NCBI GenBank assembly: GCA_951804985.1
Contig: OX638130.1
Location: 98,453,700-98,517,699, forward strand
Direction: 5' to 3'
Source: Dryomyza anilis
Taxonomy: Eukaryota; Arthropoda; Insecta; Diptera; Dryomyzidae
Length of the DNA stretch: 64,000 nt
Notes under the pieces: generated by a model
Database searches by the model: none
Told to the model about the DNA's origin: nothing
Seen by the model: the letters and a program-made list of their open reading frames with translations, nothing else
Translations under genes and position numbers: made by a program
Part shown: positions 46,561 through 59,905 of the stretch, in pieces
How the letters are laid out: each line of letters opens with the position of its first letter
How positions within the stretch are numbered: position 1 is the stretch's first letter

Positions 46561-47843
46561 TATTAAAAAAAAATAGTACTAAGTTTAATTCCCAAATAGT
46601 ACCAAATTTCAATGCATTGTTTCGAACTACAGCATTATTTAATGTGAATGTGTATACAAGTGTCTAACAGTGCATATTTGTAACAAACACACATAGTAAA
46701 ACTGAATTTTCTCTAACAAAAGCAGCGCTTTAATTGATATGCATTAAATGTAGATCTAATAACACTCCTAACAAAATTTAAAACTAAAATATATATATAA
46801 AAAAATGTTTGTGTTCCAATTAATAACGAATGTGTAATCAACCTATGCATTTTCTTTTGTTTAATTATTTTATTAAAGCATCTTTATCTCATATTTATTC
46901 GTTAAAACCACAAAATAGTTGCCAATTAAAATTTGAATTAAAAATTATTAACTACTACAAAATAATAAGTCTTCGCAATCACACACATCATACACTAAAA
47001 GCTGCAGCCTATTAAAACGTTAAAGTGTCAGCATTCTAATCTAAGTACTTAATACACTACTATACTACTTATGCTATTCTAAACGTATCTATATGTGTGT
47101 GTCTATTATAAGTATCATTTCGTACTAACTTACAAATCGTTAAACTTCTATAACAATTTTTTGCTAATTCTTTTGTTTATTTTTATGCTTTCTGCAATTT
47201 AAAAATTTCAATTTCTTTAATTTAATACCATTTTATTTCACAAAAACACTCAATTTTGCAAATGCATTTTTTATTTGGTTTTATGTTTGCCCAGAGAAAT
47301 ATTTGAAGTACTTTAACATGGAACATAATTAACCTGTAAAGCTTAAACATTTCATTTAAGCTTCAGTTTGGGTTAATTTTGTGTATAGTTAGAAGTTATA
47401 CATTCTGAGTTACACATTTGGACTTTGTATATTTTGTTACCACTGTTTTAGTTTTTTGTGTTATTAATTTTGAGTTTTTTGTAATTATTTAACTATTTTT
47501 ATGTAATAATTTTGCTGCTTTTTAATTTTTAAACTTTTTTTATTAGTGATTATATTTTTTATATATTTTTTATATTTTTTTTATTTCTTTGATGATTTAT
47601 TTTTTAATATTTAATTTCTATTTTTGTTTTTATTTATTTTATATTAATATTTTGTTTGTATTTTTATGTATATTTTATATAAAGTTTTTATTAGATTTTT
47701 TTAAATATTTTTATTATATAGAATTGTTATTAAAAAGATTTCGGTTTTTTAAATATTAAATTTGCTATATGTTAAACTTTAATATAATTATGTACAATTT
47801 TAACAACCATTAATAATATTAATAAAATAAAAATAAATTATGT
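46561..47843. other. Intergenic, no gene seen
   Basis: Unique AT-rich DNA, T-rich from 47440 to 47800. A 61-codon frame at 46830-47015 has no domain. Confidence 0.5.
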
Positions 47844-47847
47844 GTAT

Positions 47848-48443
47848 GGGCCATTCCACACCAAATCGACTAAAAAAAGTCAAATTTGAGATTTTACCTT
47901 TTCGATCTTAATGAACTTTTGGCAACTAATAAAGGGTATCGAGACATGCACTAAACAATTTTTTTTTTATTTTTTCCGACCACTACTTCCAGAGATACAG
48001 TGGCTCAAAGTTGGAAAAAAGTGCCAAAAATCACTTTTGTACTGTTGTTCATATTTAAATATCTCTTGAACTAGAAATGCTAGAAACTGCGTTAATGGCT
48101 CGTTTTAAAGCTATTAGGACAAGCTTTTCGAAAAATTAAATTGTAATTTCCAAACGGTAACATGTGGCCCGTGGTCATTATCCTTGCACTTCAAAATTGA
48201 TGTCCTTAAAAAGGACCCTTTTTAAAATTCTGAAAAAAATCGTAAGTTTTCGCCAATTTATTGTTAATGTTCATGCAAAATTTCAAGATGGTATTTTGAT
48301 TGCATCATATTTTAAAAAATAATTTTCTAAATTTTATCAATATTTTTTGTATTAAAAAAAAAATATTTTTTTCAAAAGTAAAATTTCATTGAAATCGAAG
48401 AAGGTGAGTTCCAACCGCTGGTCGACTTGGTGTGGAATGGCCC
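47848..48443. mobile_element. TIR element with GGGCCATTCCACACCAA ends
   Basis: The terminal inverted repeats are 23 bp with one mismatch (47848-47870 and 48421-48443). They begin GGGCCATTCCACACCAA and end in TCGAC. GTAT flanks both sides (47844-47847 and 48444-48447), a probable 4-bp target duplication. The ~550-bp interior is non-coding and contains CTTTTCGAAAAATTAAATTG and AAAAAGGACCCTTTTT. The superfamily is unresolved: a 4-bp target would fit Sola or Academ groups, but there is no transposase to tell. Confidence 0.82.
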
Positions 48444-48479
48444 GTATAAATTTCTCAAAAATTGATATAAACACAAAAT

Positions 48480-49345
48480 AGAACCGGTGTAGTACTGTAT
48501 CGAACCGAAACCCTTATAAAACCAAAATAAAACAAGTAAAAAAACTGATGCAACATAAATATGAAAAAGTACTTTAATAAATTCTACATGAAACCGAAAT
48601 AAAACATTTAAAACCGATTTATGTGAAATTAAAATTTATAAAACAGTTATAAAATCTTTTTAAAGCCTTTTTAATACTGATAAAAATTGATTCAAAACGA
48701 AATATAAAACTTGTAAAAATCCAAAATAAAACCTTTATAAAACCTCTATAAAAACCTTTATAGAAACATTATAAAGCCTTTATAAAACCATTATAAAATT
48801 TTTATAAAACCTTTATAAAATTTTTATAAAACCTTTATAAAAGCTTTTATAAAACCTTTTTAAAACCTTTATAAAACCTTTTTAAAACCTTTATAAAACC
48901 GTTATAAAACCTTATACAGAGACCAACATAAAACCAATATAACATCTCTATATGAAACAGAATAAATAAACTTATATATAACCGACAAAAATACGATATA
49001 TAAACACATGAAACCGATTATAAATGAATATAAAACTTATATAAAGCCGATAGAAACCCGATAAATGAAACCTATGGAAAACTCAAATAAATCAGATTTA
49101 AAATCTATAACAAAAATTAAAAAAATAATTATAAACAAAATATAACGGGTATAAAATCGATATAAAATTGATTCAAAAAGAAGTATAAACCGATATAGAA
49201 CTAAAATTTAACTTTTATAAAACTGATATACAATAAAATTGAGAATATAAATGAAATAGTATATGTGAAACCTTTGTGAAATACAATTTAAAACCAAATT
49301 AATACTGATATAAAACACACATAAACCAATATGAAAAAATACAAA
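48480..49345. repeat. ATAAAACCTTT degenerate minisatellite
   Basis: AAAACCTTTATAAAACC-type units are most regular at 48770-48915 (11-12 bp). They grade outward into AAACCGATATAAAAC variants. No coding potential. Confidence 0.75.
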
Positions 49346-49601
49346 AAAAAAAAATTATATTGATTTCGCTTACAGATTCATGTTCAGATTAAATATAAAA
49401 TACTCGGGTTTTTTTTCTGAAATTCACTTTCAGTCGAAATAGATTTTTAAAAATCGAGTTAAATTATTCACTTTGACAAAACTGAATCTGTTGAAAATAA
49501 AATAATTAAAATAAAAATCAAGCTCTCAAAAAGCAGGGTTCAAATTCAATCCAATTAGTATTTTGAGCCGGAATTGCAACATGTCGGGTTTACTTTTTTT
49601 T

Positions 49602-49722
49602 CAGGGACCGCAAAGAACCGGAATCGGTAAAATGTATCGGGACCGTCGCTGCTTGACGGTTCCTAATTGGAAATTTGACAAATTGGGCATAAATAAAATG
49701 TATATCTTTGACTGCGTCCCTG
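49602..49722. mobile_element. hAT-type MITE, copy 2 (internally deleted)
   Basis: Begins CAGGGACCGCAAAGAACCGG and ends GCGTCCCTG. The left end matches the reverse complement of the right end of the 42.9-kb MITE (CAGGGACAGCAAAGAAC..GGAATCG), so both belong to one family. It is only 121 bp and shows no 8-bp duplication, so it is probably an internally deleted or rearranged copy. A 66-codon frame across it is fortuitous. Confidence 0.65.
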
Positions 49723-49799
49723 ATGATGGCTTTCCAAGAAGTCCGATGTATTTTACAAAATAATATTTATTAAAATAGAAAAACAAATATTTTAAATTG

Positions 49800-50129
49800 A
49801 ATTGTTAAGCCAAATACAAATTTTAAATTTTCAAAATTCTAAAAAATTGTTTTTCATTTTTTGTTTATAACATTTTTATATTATTCCGTTTTGTTTTATA
49901 TGTAAAATTTTTATTTTCTTTTAAAATCTTGTTTATTTTCTCTTTTTTTTCAAATTGTTTAATTTTTTTAAATGCTTTTTATTATTTTTTGTTTAAATAT
50001 TGTTTTTTTTCTTTTTATTATTCTTTTTTTAAAGTTATTTAAAGTTATTTTTTCTTTAAATATTCTTTTTTCCCTTTTTATTATTATTTTTTTTTTAAGT
50101 TATTTAAAGTATTTTATTTGTTTTTTTTT

Positions 50130-50194
<65 letters not shown>

Positions 50195-50915
50195 AAAATT
50201 TTTTTAATTTTTTAAAATTTCGTCGTTGTAAAAGTAAAACTAACCAAATACATATTTTAATCTCATTTTTTGACTTTAGTGTTTAAATTTATAAAAACCA
50301 GTTAATTATTTTGAAAAGTTAAAATATATTTCCAAAGGCTAATAGAATCTTATCAATTGGTACCATTATAAAAAGATTTTTCTATACCTACTTTTGAAAT
50401 TCTAAAAATGTAATTGGTGACTTTTACTTTTACTATGACGATTTTTATTATATTTGATTCCTTTTTTATTTATTTTTATTACGTTTTATTCATTTTTGGA
50501 TTCATTTTATAAGATTTTTTTTTTAATTTTGCTCGTTTTGAAATTTATAGTTTTAATATTTTTAAAATTATTTTTTTATATATATATATTTTTTTTATTT
50601 TTATTTTAGTTTTAGTTTAGTTTAGATTTTTATTTTATTTCAGTTTTTTATTTTTATTTTAGGTATTTTTTATTTTGTTTTATTTTTGTTTTTTTATTTT
50701 ATTTTATTTTTTATTTTACTTTAGTTTTTTTTGTTTTAGTTTTTTTATTTGTTTTTTTTTTGTTTTTTTTTTATTTTTATTTTTAGTTTTTTTTTATTTT
50801 TAGTTTTAATTTTTAGTTTTTATTTTTTTTTCTTATCTTTTCTTTTTTTATTTTATTTTAGTTTTTCATTTGTTTTTTTTTTTTAATTTTTATTTTTTTT
50901 TCTTTAGTTTAATTT
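49800..50915. repeat. T-rich low-complexity tract with (TA)n
   Basis: Words of TTTTATTTT, TTTTTAGTTTT and TTTTTATT dominate, with a (TA)n microsatellite at 50142-50190. On the minus strand this is the 3' flank of the host gene. It supplies many AATAAA hexamers just after the stop codon, so a polyadenylation site cannot be singled out. Confidence 0.7.
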
Positions 50916-50921
50916 CAAAAT

Positions 50922-53674
50922 TTAAGGCATCGGATAGTGATTCTGTTCAAAGTCTCGCTGACGTTCGCTCAGCGACTTCTTCGACGTCTCCAGCCGTCGA
51001 TCGGTGATGGCGACAAACGGCAGCCGCTGCTTGCGACCCAACGTCGAACCAGCGCCGACAAGTCGAGGCGCCGCCTCTACGCGATGATAAACAAACGAAG
51101 TACTGAGTGGCCTCGTCGATGATGATGACGAGGGGGACGACGACGATGACAAGGACGAGGAGGAAGGTGGGCTGTTGTTGTTGTTATTCATGTTGCTGTT
51201 GTTGTCACTATGACTATGCGCCAATTTATCCATTGCTCTGTAGCGCACCATTGATTTATAATTTCCGGTGTTGCCACCTTGCAGCGCATTAACGAAGCCA
51301 TTTCCGCGCGCATTACTCAATGCAGAGGCGGCGGGTGCAAATTGTGCGCTGCGACTGCGCGGTCGCGCATCAATGTAGCCGTCGGCAAATGCCGGATACG
51401 AGGGCAGACGAAATACGGCGGGTTTTAAGGTGGTGGTTGTTGTTTCGCTATTGCCAGTTGCTGTTGCTGTTGCAGTTGTAGACGATGCTGCGCCTGATGT
51501 TGCATCAGCAGTAGCTGCTGCTGCAGCAATTTTTGTGTCTGTTGTTGTTGCTGCTGCTGCGCTTTTTGCAATTTGCCAACTCATTTGTTGACTTCCTGTC
51601 ATTTCCGGCAACCAGGCATCCAATTCTTGTGAAGCAGAGGAGCCGAACGAGGAGGAGGAGGAAGAGCTGCCGGAGAACGAGACGATGTCAGACGAAATGT
51701 CGATGTCATCGTCGGGTATTTGATTCTCTTGTTGCGGGGGCGCTTGTTTATATTCTTGCTGATGTTGTTCCTCATGCATCTGCTCATGTTGTTGCTTATA
51801 TCGTTGCGCTTGTTTTTGCCCATTTTGTTGTCGAGACATTTGCTGTTGTTGCCCTTGTTGGTGCTCATTTTGTTGCTCAGCTAATTTTGCATTTTCCGCT
51901 GATCTTGCTGTTGTTGTCGTCGTCTCACGCTGTTCCGCAAACAGATCCTTTTTCAATTCTTTCTGTTGCTGTTGCTGCTGCTTCTCTTTCTCCTTCTGCT
52001 GCTGCTGTCGACGCCTGTGAACACGTCGCCGCTTCTCCTTCAAATAATCATCATCCAGTCGCACAGCTGTTTCCGCTGCCGCATCACGCGGTCCCGGTTG
52101 CAACTGTGAACTCGACCAAATGCGCGTCACCGCGGGCAATATAAATGCTGCTGAGGATGGTGGCGTTGGTGGCGGTAAAGTGCCTTCCAAAAGATTCAAC
52201 AACTGTTTATTGCGACGGTTGTATTTTTTAATGTAAGGCGGTAGATTAGCATCTTCTGCTGCCGCGGCATCATCCTCTTCATTCTCATCATCTTCGTCAT
52301 TTTCTGTTGTGTCTGCTGCATCTTCTGCTGCTGCTGCCGCCGCTAAAAGATAGTCGTAGTTTTGCTCTTCCGCTTGCTGTTGCTGTTGATGCCGATAGTT
52401 GGCATCGTTCAGCTGATGGACGCGTGCCAAGTGCGGCCATTTGCTATAGTACCGATCAAACTCCTCCATTTGCGTAATTTGATGACCGAGCTCACGCAGC
52501 GCATCTTTGGGTGGTGCTGCGGGCGCAACAGTTGGTGGTGATTGCGGCAGCAACATTGCATAAGGTGCGCGCAGGAAAGGTTGTTGTTGCTGTGGTACTT
52601 GTGACTTCTTGGGCAGTCGTCGTTGATAGGCATGTTGCTGATGTGGGCGATGTTGCTGGGTGTGATGTTGCTGATGGCGTTGTTGTTGTCGAGAATGCGG
52701 CTGATGCTGGTGATGTTGTTGATGATGGTGATGATGATGTTGTTGATGCCCAGGTTGTTGCTCAAGTTGTTGACCATGTTGCTGCTCGTGTGGCTCAACT
52801 TTTTGATCATGTTGTTGTTTATGTTGTTGCTCATATTTTTGCGTATGTTGTTGCTGTTGGGTTGCATGTTGTTGCTCATGTTTTTGCGCATGTTGTTGCT
52901 GTTGCTTCATATATTGCTGCGGCTGCAAATATTGCTGCTGTTGTCCATATGGCTGCCAATGTCGTTGCCTCTCTTCCCTGCCACCTCGACCATTACGCAA
53001 AATCGGACTCATGCGACGATACCAATTGCTCTGCCGCTCATTGCTGGCGCTTGTCACCAACTTGCCCACATCTGTGGCAGCATCTTCCTCTGTCTCTTCG
53101 TCCTTTGTTTCCATGAAGTAACTCAGCTGGCCATAACGACGCGCAGCAGCATCTATTACTGCGAACTCTTGCTGCAGCTTTTTTTGCTGCTCACTCTCCT
53201 GTTTTTCTTTCTTCCTCGTAGCAACATCACCATCATCATCGTCTTCATCATATTCATCATCATTGTCAGCTTTAGTCGCAGCTGTAGCAGCAACAGTTGC
53301 ACGTTGCGCTACCACAAATATGGGTGCAACTGCTGCTGGCAATCGACGCGATTGTTGCAAGGCAAACAAATCATTTTTGTATTGTTGCAGCTTAGTCTGA
53401 CGTTGCTGTTGACGTTGCAATTGTTGTTGCTGTTGCATCAATGAATTGGCAGCACTTTGAGCAGGTTTTGTGGCAACAGCTGCTCCTACTTCTTCTGTTG
53501 TTTTTGATGTTGTTGATAGATTATTAACTGCAGTTGTTGCTGCTTCAGTTGTTGTTGTTGTTGCTGTTGCCTGTCTGCGTAGATAATCCTTGTAACGTTT
53601 TTTGTGACTTTTGTGTCCATTACGACGATTGTTGCGGCGGTGCGCTTTGTGTTGCTCGAAGGCGGAGGGTGTGG
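50922..53674 (-). CDS. Low-complexity secreted-type protein, exon 2 (C-terminal part)
   Basis: Exon 2 runs from CC at 53674 to a TAA at 50922-50924 and encodes residues 475-1390 after the split codon GCC. A basic cluster comes first (residues 482-500: HK.HRRNNRR..HK.HKKR). Then there is a Gln-rich run (~553-570), an acidic stretch (~611-622), the complex block RRYGQLSYFMET (652-663), and a long His/Gln tract (~720-825) with PYGQQQQYLQPQQY at its start. Further complex blocks are EEFDRYYSKWPHLARVHQL (877-895), LPPYIKKYNRRNKQLLNLLE (951-970), and the C-terminus (LPFVAITDRRLE, then SERQRDFEQNHYPMP). Dibasic and tribasic sites are frequent and the exon has no Cys. I do not recognise the family. 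A neuropeptide-type or extracellular precursor is possible given the N-terminus in exon 1, but is inference. The same strand's other frames, and Leu- or Val-rich frames on the plus strand, are shadows of CAG/CAA repeats. Confidence 0.88.
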
Positions 53675-53690
53675 CTGCAATTTAGATAAA
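53675..53690 (-). other. 3' splice site (acceptor)
   Basis: On the minus strand the sequence reads TTATCTAAATTGCAG followed by CC. The polypyrimidine part is short, but CAG and the phase agree with the donor at 62182. In-frame coding continues upstream of the first ATG (53438), so that ATG is not a start. Confidence 0.8.
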
Positions 53691-53849
53691 TGAAATAAAC
53701 ATTTATTATAGATAAACAGAGTAGGATTAGCTGAAGATAAAATATAAAACAATTTTCAATTATTTCATTGCCTATAGCATTTTGTTTTTTTTTATGTTGT
53801 TGACAGTTGGCAGCCATTATAGATACTTTTTAAACCTTCAACATATAAA

Positions 53850-56800
53850 TTTTATATTTTATATTTTATATTTTATATTTTATATTTTACATTTTATATT
53901 TTATATTTTATATTTTATATTTTATATTTTATATTTTATATTTTATATTTTATATTTTATATTTTATATTTTATATTTTATATTTTATATTTTATATTTT
54001 ATATTTTATATTTTATATTTTATATTTTATATTTTATATTTTATATTTTATATTTTATATTTTATATTTTATATTTTATATTTTATATTTTATATTTTAT
54101 ATTTTATATTTTATATTTTATATTTTATATTTTATATTTTATATTTTATATTTTATATTTTATATTTTATATTTTATATTTTATATTTTATATTTTATAT
54201 TTTATATTTTATATTTTATATTTTATATTTTATATTTTATATTTTATATTTTATATTTTATATTTTATATTTTATATTTTATATTTTATATTTTATATTT
54301 TATATTTTATATTTTATATTTTATATTTTATATTTTATATTTTATATTTTATATTTTATATTTTATATTTTATATTTTATATTTTATATTTTATATTTTA
54401 TATTTTATATTTTATATTTTATATTTTATATTTTATATTTTATATTTTATATTTTATATTTTATATTTTATATTTTATATTTTATATTTTATATTTTATA
54501 TTTTATATTTTATATTTTATATTTTATATTTTATATTTTATATTTTATATTTTATATTTTATATTTTATATTTTATATTTTATATTTTATATTTTATATT
54601 TTATATTTTATATTTTATATTTTATATTTTATATTTTATATTTTATATTTTATATTTTATATTTTATATTTTATATTTTATATTTTATATTTTATATTTT
54701 ATATTTTATATTTTATATTTTATATTTTATATTTTATATTTTATATTTTATATTTTATATTTTATATTTTATATTTTATATTTTATATTTTATATTTTAT
54801 ATTTTATATTTTATATTTTATATTTTATATTTTATATTTTATATTTTATATTTTATATTTTATATTTTATATTTTATATTTTATATTTTATATTTTATAT
54901 TTTATATTTTATATTTTATATTTTATATTTTATATTTTATATTTTATATTTTATATTTTATATTTTATATTTTATATTTTATATTTTATATTTTATATTT
55001 TATATTTTATATTTTATATTTTATATTTTATATTTTATATTTTATATTTTATATTTTATATTTTATATTTTATATTTTATATTTTATATTTTATATTTTA
55101 TATTTTATATTTTATATTTTATATTTTATATTTTATATTTTATATTTTATATTTTATATTTTATATTTTATATTTTATATTTTATATTTTATATTTTATA
55201 TTTTATATTTTATATTTTATATTTTATATTTTATATTTTATATTTTATATTTTATATTTTATATTTTATATTTTATATTTTATATTTTATATTTTATATT
55301 TTATATTTTATATTTTATATTTTATATTTTATATTTTATATTTTATATTTTATATTTTATATTTTATATTTTATATTTTATATTTTATATTTTATATTTT
55401 ATATTTTATATTTTATATTTTATATTTTATATTTTATATTTTATATTTTATATTTTATATTTTATATTTTATATTTTATATTTTATATTTTATATTTTAT
55501 ATTTTATATTTTATATTTTATATTTTATATTTTATATTTTATATTTTATATTTTATATTTTATATTTTATATTTTATATTTTATATTTTATATTTTATAT
55601 TTTATATTTTATATTTTATATTTTATATTTTATATTTTATATTTTATATTTTATATTTTATATTTTATATTTTATATTTTATATTTTATATTTTATATTT
55701 TATATTTTATATTTTATATTTTATATTTTATATTTTATATTTTATATTTTATATTTTATATTTTATATTTTATATTTTATATTTTATATTTTATATTTTA
55801 TATTTTATATTTTATATTTTATATTTTATATTTTATATTTTATATTTTATATTTTATATTTTATATTTTATATTTTATATTTTATATTTTATATTTTATA
55901 TTTTATATTTTATATTTTATATTTTATATTTTATATTTTATATTTTATATTTTATATTTTATATTTTATATTTTATATTTTATATTTTATATTTTATATT
56001 TTATATTTTATATTTTATATTTTATATTTTATATTTTATATTTTATATTTTATATTTTATATTTTATATTTTATATTTTATATTTTATATTTTATATTTT
56101 ATATTTTATATTTTATATTTTATATTTTATATTTTATATTTTATATTTTATATTTTATATTTTATATTTTATATTTTATATTTTATATTTTATATTTTAT
56201 ATTTTATATTTTATATTTTATATTTTATATTTTATATTTTATATTTTATATTTTATATTTTATATTTTATATTTTATATTTTATATTTTATATTTTATAT
56301 TTTATATTTTATATTTTATATTTTATATTTTATATTTTATATTTTATATTTTATATTTTATATTTTATATTTTATATTTTATATTTTATATTTTATATTT
56401 TATATTTTATATTTTATATTTTATATTTTATATTTTATATTTTATATTTTATATTTTATATTTTATATTTTATATTTTATATTTTATATTTTATATTTTA
56501 TATTTTATATTTTATATTTTATATTTTATATTTTATATTTTATATTTTATATTTTATATTTTATAATTTATAATTCATATTTTATATTTTATATTTTATA
56601 TTTTATATTTTATATTTTATATTTTATATTTTATATTTTATATTTTATATTTTATATTTTATATTTTATATTTTATATTTTATATTTTATATTTTATATT
56701 TTATATTTTATATTTTATATTTTATATTTTATATTTTATATTTTATATTTTATATTTTATATTTTATATTTTATATTTTATATTTTATATTTTATATTTT

Positions 56801-59268
56801 ATATTTTATATTTTATATTTTATATTTTATATTTTATATTTTATATTTTATATTTTATATTTTATATTTTATATTTTATATTTTATATTTTATATTTTAT
56901 ATTTTATATTTTATATTTTATATTTTATATTTTATATTTTATATTTTATATTTTATATTTTATATTTTATATTTTATATTTTATATTTTATATTTTATAT
57001 TTTATATTTTATATTTTATATTTTATATTTTATATTTTATATTTTATATTTTATATTTTATATTTTATATTTTATATTTTATATTTTATATTTTATATTT
57101 TATATTTTATATTTTATATTTTATATTTTATATTTTATATTTTATATTTTATATTTTATATTTTATATTTTATATTTTATATTTTATATTTTATATTTTA
57201 TATTTTATATTTTATATTTTATATTTTATATTTTATATTTTATATTTTATATTTTATATTTTATATTTTATATTTTATATTTTATATTTTATATTTTATA
57301 TTTTATATTTTATATTTTATATTTTATATTTTATATTTTATATTTTATATTTTATATTTTATATTTTATATTTTATATTTTATATTTTATATTTTATATT
57401 TTATATTTTATATTTTATATTTTATATTTTATATTTTATATTTTATATTTTATATTTTATATTTTATATTTTATATTTTATATTTTATATTTTATATTTT
57501 ATATTTTATATTTTATATTTTATATTTTATATTTTATATTTTATATTTTATATTTTATATTTTATATTTTATATTTTATATTTTATATTTTATATTTTAT
57601 ATTTTATATTTTATATTTTATATTTTATATTTTATATTTTATATTTTATATTTTATATTTTATATTTTATATTTTATATTTTATATTTTATATTTTATAT
57701 TTTATATTTTATATTTTATATTTTATATTTTATATTTTATATTTTATATTTTATATTTTATATTTTATATTTTATATTTTATATTTTATATTTTATATTT
57801 AATATTTAATATTTTATATTTTATATTTTATATTTTATATTTTATATTTTATATTTTATATTTTATATTTTATATTTTATATTTTATATTTTATATTTTA
57901 TATTTTATATTTTATATTTTATATTTTATATTTTATATTTTATATTTTATATTTTATATTTTATATTTTATATTTTATATTTTATATTTTATATTTTATA
58001 TTTTATATTTTATATTTTATATTTTATATTTTATATTTTATATTTTATATTTTATATTTTATATTTTATATTTTATATTTTATATTTTATATTTTATATT
58101 TTATATTTTATATTTTATATTTTATATTTTATATTTTATATTTTATATTTTATATTTTATATTTTATATTTTATATTTTATATTTTATATTTTATATTTT
58201 ATATTTTATATTTTATATTTTATATTTTATATTTTATATTTTATATTTTATATTTTATATTTTATATTTTATATTTTATATTTTATATTTTATATTTTAT
58301 ATTTTATATTTTATATTTTATATTTTATATTTTATATTTTATATTTTATATTTTATATTTTATATTTTATATTTTATATTTTATATTTTATATTTTATAT
58401 TTTATATTTTATATTTTATATTTTATATTTTATATTTTATATTTTATATTTTATATTTTATATTTTATATTTTATATTTTATATTTTATATTTTATATTT
58501 TATATTTTATATTTTATATTTTATATTTTATATTTTATATTTTATATTTTATATTTTATATTTTATATTTTATATTTTATATTTTATATTTTATATTTTA
58601 TATTTTATATTTTATATTTTATATTTTATATTTTATATTTTATATTTTATATTTTATATTTTATATTTTATATTTTATATTTTATATTTTATATTTTATA
58701 TTTTATATTTTATATTTTATATTTTATATTTTATATTTTATATTTTATATTTTATATTTTATATTTTATATTTTATATTTTATATTTTATATTTTATATT
58801 TTATATTTTATATTTTATATTTTATATTTTATATTTTATATTTTATATTTTATATTTTATATTTTATATTTTATATTTTATATTTTATATTTTATATTTT
58901 ATATTTTATATTTTATATTTTATATTTTATATTTTATATTTTATATTTTATATTTTATATTTTATATTTTATATTTTATATTTTATATTTTATATTTTAT
59001 ATTTTATATTTTATATTTTATATTTTATATTTTATATTTTATATTTTATATTTTATATTTTATATTTTATATTTTATATTTTATATTTTATATTTTATAT
59101 TTTATATTTTATATTTTATAGTTTATATTTTATATTTTATATTTTATATTTTATATTTTATATTTTATATTTTATATTTTATATTTTATATTTTATATTT
59201 TATATTTTATATTTTATATTTTATATATTATTTTTTATTTTTTATATTTTATGGTTTATGTTTCATGT
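53850..59268. repeat. Satellite array, 7-bp unit ATTTTAT, inside the intron
   Basis: About 5.4 kb (roughly 770 copies) of the heptamer is nearly invariant. Visible defects are at 53890 (C for T), 56564-56578 (ATAATTTATAATTCAT), 57800-57812 (two ATTTAAT units), 59121 (G) and the frayed right edge from 59225. In the gene's sense it reads (TATAAAA)n. It is the same heptamer as at 14.9-16.8 kb. Plus-strand frames of up to 1779 codons are artefacts of 21-nt periodicity. Confidence 0.96.
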
Positions 59269-59285
59269 TTACTGGAAATAAAACG

Positions 59286-59905
59286 CGATAAATGGTGCAA
59301 AAAAAATATTTTGAAATTCGTTTTTGCTTCAAGCAGCCATATTCTGAAATGAGTCTTACGAGTCTGCTAAAAATCAATACTAAACGCAGCAAATCCCACA
59401 AAGATTTGCCAGAGTTGCCAAAGGTTCATAAATTTTCATGCGATTCAAACGGAAGTCAAGTGGTTGTTAGTGGTGTTGCGGCGGCTTCTGCTTCAAATGC
59501 TAAACTAACAAACAACTAGCATCAATATTTTTCGGCGGTTTTCAATTTCACAGAGAGGACCTCAAATACCTTCTTCTTCTGCCCGCTGCTCCCCTCAATT
59601 GGCACAAATATTTGTGCAAATCTTGAGAATGCGCAGCACGTACGGTGCATTGTCCCACTTACGAGCCGAAGAATCCATCAAAATGCAGACATTGTAACCG
59701 GAGAGAAATCTATTCGACATGCATAACGGTATCTTCATCAGTGTCTCAAACACACTCTAGCTTGGATCTAGAATTTGGGTGTATGAGAAGTAGGTTCTTG
59801 AGTTGGTTGTCCTTTGATAGACGCTATTGTAGTAAAGAAGTTAGACGGACACTCTCTATTTTATATAACCTCTTCAATTTATCTACATTTTCCCAAAGTG
59901 TTTAG
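59286..59905 (+). other. Coding-like island, possible nested gene or pseudogene
   Basis: The island has ordinary codon-like composition between the satellite and AT-rich DNA. A frame (ATG at 59349) encodes MSLTSLLKINTKRSKSHKDL, then LPELPKVHKFSCDSNGSQ, and stops at 59517-59519. A second frame from 59627 reads HCPTYEPKNPSKCRHCNRRE, with a C-x10-C-x2-C pattern like a small zinc-binding knuckle, to a stop near 59905. TTTTCAATTTCACAG (59538-59552) could be an acceptor between them. The C..SKC..C pattern faintly recalls the N-terminus of outspread/MPRIP-type proteins, but I cannot verify this. It may be a decayed retrocopy, exons of a plus-strand gene, or chance. Confidence 0.35.

Noticed and set aside
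52409..52891. Minus-strand Asn/Met-rich frame of 160 codons
   Set aside because: Alternative frame of the same glutamine/histidine repeats as exon 2, shifted by one base.
51533..53444. Long plus-strand frames opposite exon 2 (203, 201 and 273 codons, Leu/Val/Met-rich)
   Set aside because: They are antisense readings of CAG/CAA repeats. The minus frame has the splice-phase support, the natural stop and the complex blocks.
53782..59121. Plus-strand open frame of 1779 codons with a seven-residue FYILYFI period
   Set aside because: It is the heptamer satellite translated. The 21-nt period has no stop in the frames concerned, and there is no complexity outside the repeat.
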